Positions 20,640 to 33,180 of a stretch of DNA of 64,000 nt are shown here, piece by piece; the stretch's first letter is position 1; every line of letters starts with the position of its first letter. Origin of the DNA: Adiantum capillus-veneris (Eukaryota > Streptophyta > Polypodiopsida > Polypodiales > Pteridaceae); the NCBI GenBank assembly GCA_014529385.2, contig CM043962.1, positions 48,074,098-48,138,097 of the forward strand, given 5' to 3'. Made by a program: the position numbers and the translations under genes. Under the pieces are notes generated by a model, which worked only from the letters and a program-made list of their open reading frames with translations, did not search any database and was not told the DNA's origin.

Positions 20640-23560
20640 AAGGGCAAGAGGATGGCACTCGACCCAAAAAGGAGTGTTGGTGGATGGGCTCCACTTGTAC
20701 ATATGAGCTTAAGTCCCTGGTGTTGGATGGAGGACTTGAAATCTATTGAGAGGGGGAAGCTGGAAGAATTCTATCATTCACCAAAGGGACTTGGGTGGTG
20801 GGATTATCTGCCACGTCATTGGAAATTTGGCAAGTTGAGGAAGGCATTAGCATTTTCCTTGTGACATTTCCTAGTGTATTATGATCAGGGAAATAGGGGT
20901 TTTGAGACAAGGAGGTGCACTTTGAGGCAAAGATGTACCAATTGGTGCTGGAGAAGGAGGTAACTAATGTAAGGACGGGGCATGGGGTTGCATGGGTAGT
21001 TGAGGTATAGGTTTCCAAACGTCTACTTCCTCCCATTCAATTTGAGGAACGTTTGAGCTTAAAGGGACTGAGGATGGGTTTTGATGGAATGGTAGTCATG
21101 GGAGGAGATGCATCGCCTTACCGAGGACTGATTAGGGTAGATTCATCAAAGTAGACAAAGTTTGTACATTGAAATTTCTTCTAATGAGGGTCATACAACC
21201 TATAAGATTTCACATCAAGGCAATCACCATATCCCACAAACACCATCCTTGTACTCGTAGGATCAAGCTTGTGTCAAAGAGAAAGGGCCTTCATAGGATA
21301 AGTTGAACATCTAAAGATACGAAGGTGAATGAGTTTAGGAATTTTACCAAATCGGTAGAAGTATGGGGTGTACTGGGAATCAATTGCAGGTGGAATGTGG
21401 TTCTTAATATAGCCAACAATATCAACTACTTCCTACCATTATGCTTTGGATAAGCCTGCCATGAGCAACATGTTGCGAGAGGTTGCAACTAGGGTGCAAT
21501 TCTTCCTTTCAGAGACCCCATTTTGTTGAGTTGTGTAGGGCATGATGTATTGATATTCTACACCCTCATCCATGCAAAAATTTTGAAATGCATTGGAAAT
21601 ATACCCCCCTCCATTATCCAAGTGAAGAAACTGTAAGGATAGATCATACTGGCAGACAACCAAGATGCAATACTCTTTGAAACATAAAAGAACTTGTAAC
21701 TTTAGCTTCGAGAAATATAATGTAGTGTACCTACTAAAATAATGTAGTGTACCTACTAAAATAATCAATAAATGTTGGAAAGTACATAGAACCTATAAGG
21801 GTGCTTGACTCCATGGGCCCACATAAATCAATATGGGGATCAATTGAGTCAACTAAGAAGTTCAAGTTTGAGATCTAGGGAAGGACCTGTGGCTTGCTTT
21901 ACCCAAGAGGCAACCTTCACATAGATAAATAGGTGATAGGTTCGGTGGTAGGCCTAACCATAGTTGATTCTTAGCCATGCAATGGATTGTGGACCATTGA
22001 TATACCCAAGCCTATAATACCAAATGAGGGTAGATGCTACTTTGGTTAAATGTAGAGAGATAGTTGAAGTTGAAGCTACCGCAGCATCATGGCCATATTG
22101 GGTGATTGGAATTAGATACAAGTGATTCTTTTGAGGGAGTTTTAGTATTTCAAAGTTTCCATTAAGAAGTTTGAAGTGAATGCCATAGGAGTCTTGGAAA
22201 AACTCAATGGAGGGTCCCACATATGTGGCTATAGTAATTGAAAGGATGTTGTGGCTCAAGCATGGTATGTGGTAGATGTCACAAATGATTAAAGGAGTTC
22301 CACTAGGTAAGGTGACATGGAGATGGCCGAGCCCTACTGTATTGAGACTGTGATTGTCTCTAGGGTAGACTTGAACATGGCAAGCAATCTACTTGTAGTC
22401 ACAAAGTCAATGACTATGTTGTGTCATATGGTGTGCTACGCTAGTACCAAGTAGCCACTCTATTGCAGCAATTGAAGAAGCAAGAAAACCAATAGATTTG
22501 ATGTGGGAATAAAGATTTGGAGGGATTCTAGACTATACTAGCTAACGACAAGTATATCAAGGTGCTATAGTTGACAACGGTCATTCCATTGTTGTTCTCG
22601 CTGTTTGGTTTGGCATTCATGAACAAAATGGCCATTGCATCCACAATGGTTGTAATTTTTTCTAGGAGTGGGGTTATTTGAAGTGTTTAGGTATTGTTGA
22701 AGCAGTGAGAGTCCCTCCTTCTAAAGTTTGATTGATGTTGCACAAATTGTGCGGTGGTTATGGCGGTTGCAATTGTGCTTGAACCACCTGAAGTCTTCTT
22801 GAAAAATGCAAGAGATAAGTGTTTCAATAGCGAGACCAATTATTGAAGCTTGAGTTGTGATGAAGGGTTGGCAAGATGAAGGCAATGCTTGGAGGCTTTC
22901 ATCCAATTGAAGGCCAAAAAGGAGGGCATTCCCTAAGAGGTTGTGCCATTCATCAAGAAATTTGGAGGTATCATGCTGTTCAAAAAGCATAGCAAGGAGG
23001 AGTTTCTTGAGTGTCATGATGGTAGGATGAACGAAGGAAGAACCAAATCTCATCTACACTTTGGTAGCACCTACCCATTTGGACCTAGCAGTCAATCAAC
23101 TGTAGCATAAGTTCTTTTTGGGCTTGCAAGTCCTTGGTCATCCAATTAACACTATTATCCATGGGCTTGGGAGTGGTTCCGCTCACAATATCCGATAGTT
23201 CTACTCATTTCAGCAGCAAGGTTACGTGGTGGCCCATGCGAGGTAATTGGGTCATGTGAGCTTGTGAAGATGATAGCTCCTCAAAATGGAAGGGATAAGG
23301 GAGACAAGGGCTTGGGCTTGTTGAGACATGCTCATTGTCCTTGGTCATCCAATTAACACTATTATCCATGGGCTTGGGAGTGGTTCCGCTCACAATATCC
23401 GATAGTTCTACTCATTTGAGCAGCAAGGTTACGTGGTGGCCCATGCGAGGTAATTGGGTCATGTGAGCTTGTGAAGACGATAGCTCCTCAAAATGGAAGG
23501 GATGAGGGAGACAAGGGCTTGGGCTTGTTGAGACATGCTCATTGTCAATATCAATGAGCA
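20640..23560 (-). pseudogene. Ty1/copia gag-pol remnant (minus strand), lacks RT
   Basis: Copia polyprotein remains in the expected order on the minus strand. Gag: about 22721-23560. GAG-pre-integrase motif: WYYRLGYINGPQ, near 22000. Integrase core: SRY, DNGGGY and NGVSERKN, about 21439-21768. Here the DN and the E of the catalytic triad are present, but the first Asp position reads His. Integrase C-terminal region: LDPTSTRMVFVGYGD and VKSYRLYDP, 21190-21290. Reverse transcriptase and RNase H are absent; the element stops near 20640. Many stops and frameshifts are present. It lies head to head with the copia remnant at 23759-28446. Confidence 0.8.
23131..23546 (-). repeat. 207-bp tandem duplication inside copia gag
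   Basis: The segment starting TCCTTGGTCATCCAATTAAC at 23131 recurs at 23338 with very few differences (for example CATTTCAGC against CATTTGAGC, GATGATAG against GACGATAG). The 207-bp period is exactly 69 codons, so the duplication keeps frame. It covers the gag N-terminus, giving two copies of the block with SPSPCLPYPFHFEEL. Confidence 0.85.
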
Positions 23561-23618
23561 GGGACAAGCAAGGGTAGTGTGGGAGAAGAGAAGGGTGGCG
23601 GGTATTGGTTGTGCTCGA

Positions 23619-23758
23619 TGTTGGAGCTATTTATAGCTTGCCCTAGCTAGACTAGGACTCACATATATATAAATAATTTTTGATCAATATGATTCAATCT
23701 TTGGGAGCGTACATAGTGTCTTGGTTGTCTCTACATATCCTCTATCTCTACATCTCAA
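23619..23758 (+). promoter_or_regulatory. LTR-like spacer with TATA-like boxes on both strands
   Basis: Runs from TGTTGGAGCT to ATCTCAAACA and is followed at once by TGGTATTAGAGC, a near-match to the initiator-Met tRNA primer site. It is therefore probably the 5' LTR (about 140 bp) of the plus-strand copia element. It has ATATATATAAATA on the plus strand (about 23652-23666). At its left edge is TATAAATAGC on the minus strand (about 23622-23631), pointing into the minus-strand gag. The 3' LTR of the plus element was not found. The reverse complement also begins TG and ends CA, so assignment to the minus element is possible. Confidence 0.5.
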
Positions 23759-26700
23759 ACATGGTATTAGAGCTACCACAAATTCACCACAGCAAAATGC
23801 CCAATGAAATGAAAGGAAGTATACATGCATAGTCATTGTCATGCTCATCATTTTTGTGATTCAAATGTCTATGTTTGATGTATTGTACTTGTTGTGCATG
23901 TTTTTCAAGATTTAAATAACTCTACTTATGGATCATTTGTGATTAGATTGTAATCATGCTATATCGTCATTGTGCATGCGTGATGGTTTTTAGACACCCC
24001 TAACTTTCGATCAATTTTTAAAAGTCTTTTGCTAAGAATTTGGTAGAGTGGTTGAGATTAGTAGTGCTTTCTTATAATAGCATGAGCCAAAAATTGTAGA
24101 GTCGCTTGTGCTCTTCGATTCGAGTTCAGGGTTGCAAATAATAAAGTTTGGAGCTGTAAGTTACATTGTTTTTTGTGCAGACTTCTTTTATGCAAGTTTC
24201 ATCGTGACCTCTCAACTTTGAGTTGTTTTGCCAAAATAAGCCAAGTCAGTGTTAGTTTTGGGCCATAAAAGTTAAGACGACAGATTTTGCTTTTTCATCA
24301 AACATTTTGTCTTTTTTTGGAATGCCTTATTTTTAGCGTCTATTTTTTGCATCTTTTGGGCCGTATGCGTCTCCTCTAAACTTGAGTATTCTATATTCAA
24401 AGCATTGGGTATTGTGTTTGGGATACTCTTTTTGCAAATGACTCGCCTATGCTACCATCTCATCGTCTAGTGTATGGTGTGAAAATTTTGCAATCTCATA
24501 TGGTACGTCAAATTCTATAATCGTCAATGGTTCTCCTTTTGGACAAATATCTTTTCCTCACTTTCAAGGACAAGGATTTCTTGGATGGAAAAGACATTAT
24601 TGATCCTTGAGGGAGATGAGATTTTTGATATTGTTCTTGGTAATTATGAATGTCCATCTCAACCTCTTCATGCTAACAAAGATAATACTCTTGTAACTGA
24701 AGGAGCTATCTTTTGAGAAATGACACACCATCTACAATGACTAGGTTCAACATGATAAAGCCACTCGTTGATATATTCTTTTTTCTCTTTAAGAATCTCT
24801 TATACTTAATGTCTTAGAGTTTTTGATGTCACAAGGTATATGACAATATTTTATAACAAATTTTTGAGAAGAAATCAATTACAAAAGTACTTTATCTTCA
24901 TAGTCAACTCACTCAATTACAATAAATTATTGGAACCCCTATGACAACACATATTGAATCCTTCAAAAATATCATAAATCAATTGATTGTTGTGATGCTA
25001 TTCCACAAAAATAGTTGGTTACATAACATCTTGATATGATAAAGAATCCTTCTTATGATAATACTACTACAACATTATCTAACAAGGATGGGATTAATTT
25101 TGATCAAGCTTGTATATCCTTGATTGAGTATTCTCAATGACATACATGACATGGTTGTTTTCTATTGTTACAATTTTATCTAACAAGAAGGATGGGACAT
25201 AGCATTAGAACAAGATTTACTTGCTCGAAGACGTCTCTTTCCTCACTTCAACTATAGGGGTCATTGTGTTGACGACTTCTCTCATCTCAGATTTCCTACT
25301 TAACATTGCTCTTATTATTATATAAATGGTCACGCTTCAGATGATTGTTGAGCAAAGCGATATAACAAAGAACATGGTATTGTAGATAAATAGCCATGTT
25401 TATCTCAAGATTCTTCTCCTACTCTTGATCGATCTCTATTTTTTATTGATTCTAGTACTACAAGAAATATCGTTACATAATTATCATCTTCTTCATATTT
25501 AGAGATAGGCTTACCTCACCGATGACACAACTTGTCAAGTTACAGGCTTTGGTGATTTATATCTTAGTACTCTTTCTTCAACCAAAATTTTGCAAGGCAT
25601 TTTACATGTTCCAGATCTTTAGAGGAATCTTCTTTTGGTTTACGAGGCTCATGATCTTGGCCTCTTTGTTGACTTTGACCATACAAAGTGTCGCATCAAG
25701 AAAGATGGTCATACTATAGTTGTGCTCCTCAAAATGGTAATCTATTCAAACTATCTTGATGAAGATGTTGCAAATGTTGTTACCCCTCTAGGGGATTTTC
25801 ATTCGTGTAGATGGCATCAACGTTTTGCTCTCGAGTTTTGCTAAATTAGTTTTTTTTTATCAACATGATCTTGTACAAGGCATGGAGCTCAAAGGTCATC
25901 CTCATATGGAGATATGTGAGTTTTGCGCTCTTGATAAACATTCTAGAAAGCCTTTTCCAATTTCTACTACAACTCATTCCAAAGATTTTATTGACCTTGT
26001 CCATACAAAAATTTGTAGACCCTTTCCTCCTTTCAAATCTCAATATTAAAATTTCATGAGTTTCATTGATGATTTCTTAAGATTCACCATTGTTTTCCTC
26101 TTGCAACATACATCAGAGGCTTTATCAATTTTCAAGTAGTATCAAAAGGCTATAAAACTTCACATTGGTCTTTGCATAAAGAAATCTTTGAAGTGATGAT
26201 TGTGTAGATTATGTTTCTAATAAGTTTTTATGAATCTTGTATTAATCAAGGTATTCATCATGAGTGTACGGTTCCTATTATCCTCAACAAAATGGAGTTG
26301 TGGAATGCAAGAATTGGACTATCCTTAATGCCATGCGATGTATGCTCATTTACTTTGGATTGTTTTGAAGTTTTTGTGCTGAAGGAATCTCGACAGTAGT
26401 ATTCATCTTCCTACAACTATTCCTTGTGGTAAAATATCAATTATAGTGTTTGGACAAGTGAAACTCTTTCTATCTCTGTATATTTTTGTACTTTTAAGTG
26501 TATTTTTTATATCCATGTACCTAAAGAGACATGCCAAAAGTTAGACACGCTTGGTTTAAAGGTTATTTTTATTGGGTGTTTTGATATTTCTAAGGAATTG
26601 AGATTTTATGATCCATCTTCAAAGAAGGTAATAGTAATTCATGATGCCCATCTTCAATGAGGAATTCATAGACATGGCCAATAGAAGATGTTGGAAGAAC

Positions 26701-28446
26701 ATGGTGTATCAATGATGTTGATGATACCATGTCATTACTCACTACTTTTCTTTTCTTTGTATGATGTTGAGCTTTCTTTAGAAGTTAATATTGATTTTAA
26801 ACTGGTGTTACAAAACAAACACCTATTATGGCTAAATATGGTATAGGTATTGACATTTATATTGATCTTCCAATTCATATTGAGCATGGTACTTGTCATT
26901 TTCATGATGATGATCTTCTTGATAATGCTCTCACTACAAGCAAGGACCCTGTGAGTTACAATGATGCAATGTTGTCTCCATAAAAGGATCAATAAAAAGA
27001 GGCTATGGAAGCTGAATATAAGTCTCTTCTCTCCAAAGGTACTTGGGTTCTTACCAAACTACCATTTGGACGTACTTCTATTAAATACAAATGAGTTTAC
27101 AGAGACCAAAATCAAAGTAGATGGACCCTTTGACAAATTCAAAGCCCGATTAGTTTCTAAAGGGTTTTGACAAATTGTAGGAGTTGATTAACATTACAAG
27201 ACTTTTTCACATGTTGTTTGCATTGTTAGTATTCGGATTTTATTGGTATTTGTCATTGAGTTTGATTTGGAGGTTCATCAAATGGATGTCAAAATTGCTT
27301 TCTTAATGGAGACCTAAAGGAAGAGATATATATGGAGCAACATGAAGGTTTTATTGTCAAAGGTAAGAGGATTTGGTATGTCTACTTAATAAATCACTTT
27401 ATGGTCTTAGCATCACGAGATTGGTATCAAAAGAGTGATCTTTTTCTCACATATAGATGTTTTATCACTTTCCCTTTGAATCCTAACTTATATATCCAAC
27501 AACAGAATGATAGTTTTGTTATTATTGCTCTATATGTAGGTGACACCTTACTTGTTTACAACAATCTCAACTTTCTTCAACAAATGAAGAAGATTTTGTC
27601 TTTTGCATTTGACATGGTGGATTTGGGAGACATATGCTCATGTCTTGGTATTCAAATTCAGCAGTATCATGAGAAGGGTGTTGATACTCCATCAAACAGT
27701 TCATTCAGAACATTATTCAAAAATTTGGTGTGGCCTCCGCACATTCTACTACTACTCCTTGTCTTGTGAGTTCTTCCAAAAACTCTCAATTTGTGCAAAA
27801 TGATGGAGGATTGGTGGATTAAATACTCGCTCTGACATTATATTTGTTGCAATTATCTTGGACAAAATCTTTTTTCTCCATCTCTTAAGCATTGGTGTGC
27901 AGCAAAGTGGGTTTCAACGTACTTGAAAGGCACTACATATTTTGGATTAGTTTATTAATGTCAACAAATCTCCAATTCTTTGAGTCCACTTCATCTTTTG
28001 GGATACACAAATGCATATTGGGAAAGCTCTCACATTCAGCAAATATAAAAGAAATCTTTATCAACAAGTGTCTTATTTCTTGGGCCAACAAGAACTACAT
28101 ATCCACAGACCTCTATGTAGCAGTTTCTACCAAAGAGATTGAATGTGTAGCTGCATCTTTAGCAACTCAACAGCTAGTATGGCTAAGATAAATGCTTGTA
28201 GATATTGGTCATTCTCCACTATCGAGTAGATCATTTTGATGTAATAATCAAATAGCCATAAAGACTGTCCAACACAACAAGTCAAAACATATTGTAGCAC
28301 ATTATGATTATATGTGCTATGAAGTAAAGAAAGACACAATCATGATTGAACATTGTCCTAGTGATCAAATAGTTGGAGATATCTTCACCGAAGGATTTAA
28401 TGAAACACAATTCACTCTCCTATGTTTGGATCTTGGAGTTTCCTTA
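23759..28446 (+). pseudogene. Ty1/copia gag-pol remnant (plus strand), heavily decayed
   Basis: Primer-binding-like TGGTATTAGAGC at 23763-23774. Gag region about 24500-25400, ending in a damaged zinc knuckle (NGHASDDC). Protease signature FIDSST near 25440, where the active-site DSG has become DSS. GAG-pre-integrase about 25810-26000 (CEFCALDKHSRKPF). RT about 27050-27680: KFKARLVSKGF, QMDVKIAF, then ALYVGDTLLVYNN, where YVDD has become YVGD, and LGIQIQ. RNase H and C-terminus about 27890-28446: ISWANKN, STDLYVAVSTKEIECVA, then a DIFTEGF tail. Dozens of stops and frameshifts; inactive. Confidence 0.85.
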
Positions 28447-29600
28447 GCCTCACTATTTGTAGACTAAATTATTCTCATCCAATAATATCATTGCATATGC
28501 AATGTTGTAATCTTGTAGGCATTATACATCTCACACATGCACATTCACACTCCGACCTTCTTGGTCATTTTGTATATTCATGTCACCTTCTTTGCCAACT
28601 TCTAGATCATCTTTCTTTGTGGTGATTATAGATAACTCAAACTAACCTTCTGATCCTGCCAGCTTCTCTCTTAGTGCTTAAACCCATCCTAGGCCACCAC
28701 ATTGTTGTATAGGATAGTGCTAAGATTGCATGGATAGTTCTTATTCAGGGCTTTGGCCAACAACATGTAAAAAGCTTTCCAGATATATAGATAGGATTGT
28801 TTTTAAGATTCAAGGCTTTTGGTGCAAATTTATATGCTACCTTATGCTCCAATACTGAGAATGGAATCCCCAAACCCTCCAAATTTTCTCTTTGTCTCAT
28901 ATCTAGGGTTTCCTTCTAAAAAGTATTTTCTTCTATTGTAGCAACTTTGAGTCTCTAGTGATAAAGTAGTCAAAAAACATTGGCAATCAGACTAATATTT
29001 AACCATATTTCCTTCTTGTTGTTAGTATAGTAGCCTCTTTTGTGTCAAACTTTCCACCGCCTACTGTATCACTATCATGTCTATGGGGATCTTGGCTATC
29101 TCCATCAAAATGTCCATTCCCTAATTCTTTAACAATTCTTTCTCTGCATCTTCGAATACGTACTTACCAATAGCTTGGTAGAAGATTGCAACTATCTCCT
29201 CTTCCACAATTTGGTCCAACACCTCCTTCATGGCTTTGGATCCTTTCATATACCCATGATAGTGGGTAAGAGCATGTTGGAAAGGCCAGTCGAGGGCAAA
29301 AAAACTGCATCCAAAAGCGTGAAGACGCACAACGACCAAAAACCTACAAGTTTCTAATACTTGGCTGAAATTTTTACGCTTGTACATGAGTTTTAATATA
29401 TATATATATATATATATATAAGGCATACTTCAAAAAACTCACTAATGAGCACTTTCTGCAATCCTCCAGCTATCACTACACTCTCGACTTACAGTGCATG
29501 TACATGTGCTTGCCTAAAAACCCCACAAAAGAAAAGTCCACACACCCTTTTGACACGTGGAATGATGCCAACATGTATAGATTTACAAAAAAAACGGGGT
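28447..29600. other. Spacer, possible minus-strand coding fragment
   Basis: No gene recognised. On the minus strand about 29121-29370 reads as a protein-like stretch (KAMKEVLDQIVEEEIVAIFYQ), with further fragments toward 29030, but there are stops and no domain I know. A (TA)n microsatellite lies at 29396-29421. Confidence 0.35.
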
Positions 29601-30286
29601 GTCTAAAATGCCTACAACATAGTTTGCCAAACCCCCAGTCTGCTAGAGCATTCATGCTCAGCAGTAGGCAGAAACATTTTGTTTACCTGGATCAAAAGAC
29701 CATATAACATAAATTTTAACCATATGGGAAGAAATCAACAATTTTCTTACATCCAAAATCATTATCATGCTCACCATTGAGAGCCATGATATATGTAACA
29801 TCCATTCTGCTTGTGAGCATAAAAAGTTGTCTTCAAGGGCCATATATGGAGGGCCATTAATCATCACATCATCAGCTAAAGGCTTCAAAATATCATCTAC
29901 TTCAAGATCAGCCATTTTGATGTCTTCATTCACATCCACCTGTGTCTAAAATGCATGCAACATAGTTTGCCAAACCCCCAGTCTGCTAGAGCATTCATGC
30001 TCAGCAGTAGCAGAAACATTTTGTTTACCTGGATCAAAAGACCATATAACATAAATTAAAACCATATGGGAAGAAATCAACAATTTTCTTACATCCAAAA
30101 TCATTATCATGCCCACCATTGAGAGCCATGATATATGTAACATCCATTCTGCTTGTGAGCATAAAAAGTTGTCTTCAAGGGCCATTAATCATCACATCAT
30201 CAGCTAAAGGCTTCAAAATATCCTCCAAAATATCATCTACTTCAAGATCAGCCATTTTGATGTCTTCATTCACATTCACCTTGTTA
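29601..30286. repeat. 343-bp tandem duplication
   Basis: The unit starting GTCTAAAATGC at 29601 begins again at 29944 and is nearly identical over about 340 bp. Differences are small: a deletion of the ATATATGGAGGGCC part in the second copy, an extra ATCCTCCAAA repeat, and one extra base in GCAGTAGGCAG. The duplication therefore looks recent. It duplicates the 3' part of the minus-strand coding fragment described at 29650-30734. Confidence 0.85.
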
Positions 30287-30734
30287 CCCACAATCTCCTT
30301 TTTACAATCGTCAAGCTCAATGTTATCATCATCCCTACATGCAAGAAGCTCCTTAGCATGAGAATCAACCAAAGTAGCATCAGCCTTATCCATACGAGGC
30401 ATAACTAAAAGGTCTTTATGAACATCCATATCATCAACAGTTTCCATTTTTTTATCATGAACCAGGGCATCACAAAAGTTGGGCGATGCTCCATGGAAAA
30501 CTCTTTATCCATATGATCCAAAGCAAGCTTATTCACATCATCACTCTTTGGCACACATTCTATCATAGAATGGGCTTGAGAAACCTCTTCATAGGTAGCA
30601 ATATTATGCACGTGGACATCTCCATCATTTTCATGTATCTCATCATTCACATTCACCTTCAGAGAAACATCACCTTTGGCATGTGTAGCGACACCAAATT
30701 TCTTAAAACAACAAGGATGGCATGATGCAAGCAC
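29650..30734 (-). pseudogene. Unrecognised acidic coding fragment (minus strand)
   Basis: Minus-strand frames at 30405-30734 (KVNVNDEIHENDGDVHVHN), 30175-30447 (METVDDMDVHKDLL, ELLACRDDDNIELDDCKKEI, ADLEVDDILEDILKPL) and the duplicated part at 29658-30185 (DNFLCSQAEWMLHISWLS). They share an acidic, Asp/Val-rich style and repeat their own phrases (KVNVNDEI, KVNVNEDI), suggesting one ancestral protein with internal repeats. Frameshifts separate them. I do not recognise the family. It could be an accessory region of a retrotransposon or a degenerate host gene. Confidence 0.4.
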
Positions 30735-31060
30735 TTTTCTTCATTTCTTGATCCATAATGTATGCGTCTTGTACCTCTTTAAAGGGAGTAACATTAAAAA
30801 AAATTGCATTGCTGGTACTCTTGAAATCCACATCACAACATAGAGGAGCATTTGGCTTCACATCACCTTAAAATCCAAGCTCTCTCCATCTCTCTAGCTT
30901 CCATTCCTTATGCTATGCACCCTTAACTGCATCCTCAAATGTCTTTGGTCTTTTAAGCTCAACCTTCAATCTCAAATCAGCCCTCAAATTTTGCATAAAC
31001 ATACACTTATTAAGAATAAGAGGTGGAACATCACTGCCCAAAGCAATACACCACCTTGCC

Positions 31061-31211
31061 CATGGCACTTTCTAACAGTGTTGCACCTGATCGTAAGGTG
31101 CCAATAAGTGTGATTCCACCCATGTTGGAGCCTCCTTGGTCTGGAGTCATTTCTAGTTGCTAATTATACCAGAAGGTGCTTTCAAGGGAGGGTCATAAAA
31201 AGCATGCATCA
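31061..31211 (-). repeat. ~150-bp dispersed repeat, copy A
   Basis: Matches 44747-44899 in the same orientation at roughly 90% by eye (AAGGTGCCAATAAGTG, TTCCACCCATGTTGGAGCCT, AAAAAGCATGCATCA). Neither copy has terminal repeats or coding capacity that I can see, so both are probably fragments of a larger transposon. The strand given is arbitrary. Confidence 0.65.
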
Positions 31212-31299
31212 TATAGCCCTCCCCTAAAGCTAGAGGTATTTATGTCTCTAGCTTACTAGGAACAAGGCTCCTCTCCATGAGTCCTATTCTATTTTTCAA

Positions 31300-31645
31300 T
31301 GTTCTAATCTTGTTGTTAGCAGAAAGCTAACTCAGATAACATTTTTTGGAGCTTTTATTGTAAAAACACTTATTATTTTGATGAATCGAGAATGTTGTAA
31401 CTCCTATTTTCCAGATAAATAGTGTAATTGATGAGCCAGGGCTACAAGCTTCCAGATTGTAGCAACCTGTCTTTAGTTAGAGCTCCTAGATTATTAGTTT
31501 TGACCACAAAAACCTTGGCTAAGGTATAAAAGCCAATTTTTGTATGTATTTTATAAGTTTTGGATAATAGAAACACAGCGTGAGCTAATGGCGCTCACTT
31601 CTCTCCTTCTCGTGCTTCCTACTCCCTTCCCTGTTGTCACATTGT
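31300..31645 (+). promoter_or_regulatory. LTR-like segment with TATA box (tentative)
   Basis: An AT-rich stretch with GTATAAAAGCC at about 31528-31538, followed by a leader (CTCTCCTTCTCGTGCTTCC) typical of plant LTR U5 regions. A little downstream, CTTTTGGCATCGCCGACCC (about 31711-31729) resembles a primer-binding site of gypsy elements. No second copy was found, so the assignment rests on style only. Confidence 0.3.
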
Positions 31646-33180
31646 AGTGTCGTCTGTTGCGTTGCAACCGCAGATAAGAGCTATACACATTGATGTAAGC
31701 ATTTCATGGTAATCCGTAGCTTTTGGCATCGCCGACCCACTGCCTAATTTCATCATAAGCAAGAATTTAAGCTTTAAAATCATAAACTAATTATAGGTCG
31801 AGTATTGGGGTATCATTGCTAAGCATTTAGATGCATTCTGGGCCAAAAATGACTAGGTCAAAAACTCATTGTTGTTAATAATCGTTATTTTTTCACTTGA
31901 CCTAAAGTGAGATTTGAGACCATAACCATGTGTGCTTAGGTCTTATAAACATGTCCTAGACGTTTCATAACGTTTGGATGTCGTTTGATGCTGTAACGGA
32001 TGTGATTTGTTTGCCGATGAGCGACTAGCTTTTGGTGATATCTATCATTTGAGTGTAACTTGAGTTAGATGCGAGTTGTTTCTTATTTTCCAAGAGATTG
32101 ACAACCTCTTGTAGCCTTATGCACTAGTCGAATCATCTTCGTCCCATGGATTGACAATTATATCCATGGTTCTCGCTATGTCTGCAATAAGATAGAAGGA
32201 GGTTAGACACCCGTCCCACATTTGACATCGCTGTCGGAGATCGCAGAGACTTAAACTAGGGAAAAGCATGAGCGTGAAGTTATCATTTAACTTCCTCTAG
32301 GATCTCCTAGAGTCAAAAATTTCTTTTTAAAACCGCATAGCTTAAGATTGTAGTCTTTTGTTGTGTAGAGGTAGCTTGGAAGTAGATTGTACTTACTAAG
32401 TACCTTTTAGGATTGTAGGATTGTAGGATCAGACTAGGATTTTGAGAATGATTGATGGACAAGACAAGTCTTAAGATCAAGACTCAGAAAATCATTAAGA
32501 AATGGAATCCAAATGAGTTTATCAATGTGGAAGATGATGCATCGCATAGGCCTGAGTACAACTTGGTCACCAAAGATCGAAGAAGTGTGGAAGACCCCGT
32601 AAGATCAACTTTGCACAAGAAGGGATATCACAAACACCAAAATGAAGTATAGGTTTGGGTAGGTAGTATTTAGTGGAACGCAAGGTCATTGAGGCAATGT
32701 GGGCCATACGCCAAACTCCACAAGGTAGTAGAGTCACATGTAGCGTTACGCCAAGAGGAGGATGAAGGTGTGGACGTAGTATTGCACGTTCAAGCCTTGG
32801 TATACCGGCCTCATCTTTTGAAGTATATCAAAAGCATCCGAATGGTGTGGTGCGCCAGTGGTTTTGTTTTTGTTCGGATCATGTCTTGCATTGCCATATA
32901 GTAGACCAGAACATTGAGCCGCAGCGCTGCCTCAGCATCCACCACACACTTGGCCCGTGCATGTAGGCACCAACCTATTTGCGGATGAGGTGCAAATATT
33001 GCATGAAGGGGGGTATCAGATGGAGTTCAGGAAAGAAGAAAACGAGTGTTTGTGAACACTTTCCACAACCCCAGTGCAATAGAATCTAGGAGTAGGGTAA
33101 GTAGAATCCGAGGTGGATCTCAGAACATTGCTCTCTCCAAAAGAATCAATTGTGAGTTGTTTAGGTGAAGTTGCAAAATT
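31646..33180. other. Possible leader of an LTR element, no gene recognised
   Basis: Contains a short plus-strand open frame (32452-32652, starting MMDKTSLKIKTQKI) that I cannot assign. The rest is non-coding. If 31300-31645 is a true LTR, this would be its untranslated leader. Confidence 0.3.
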
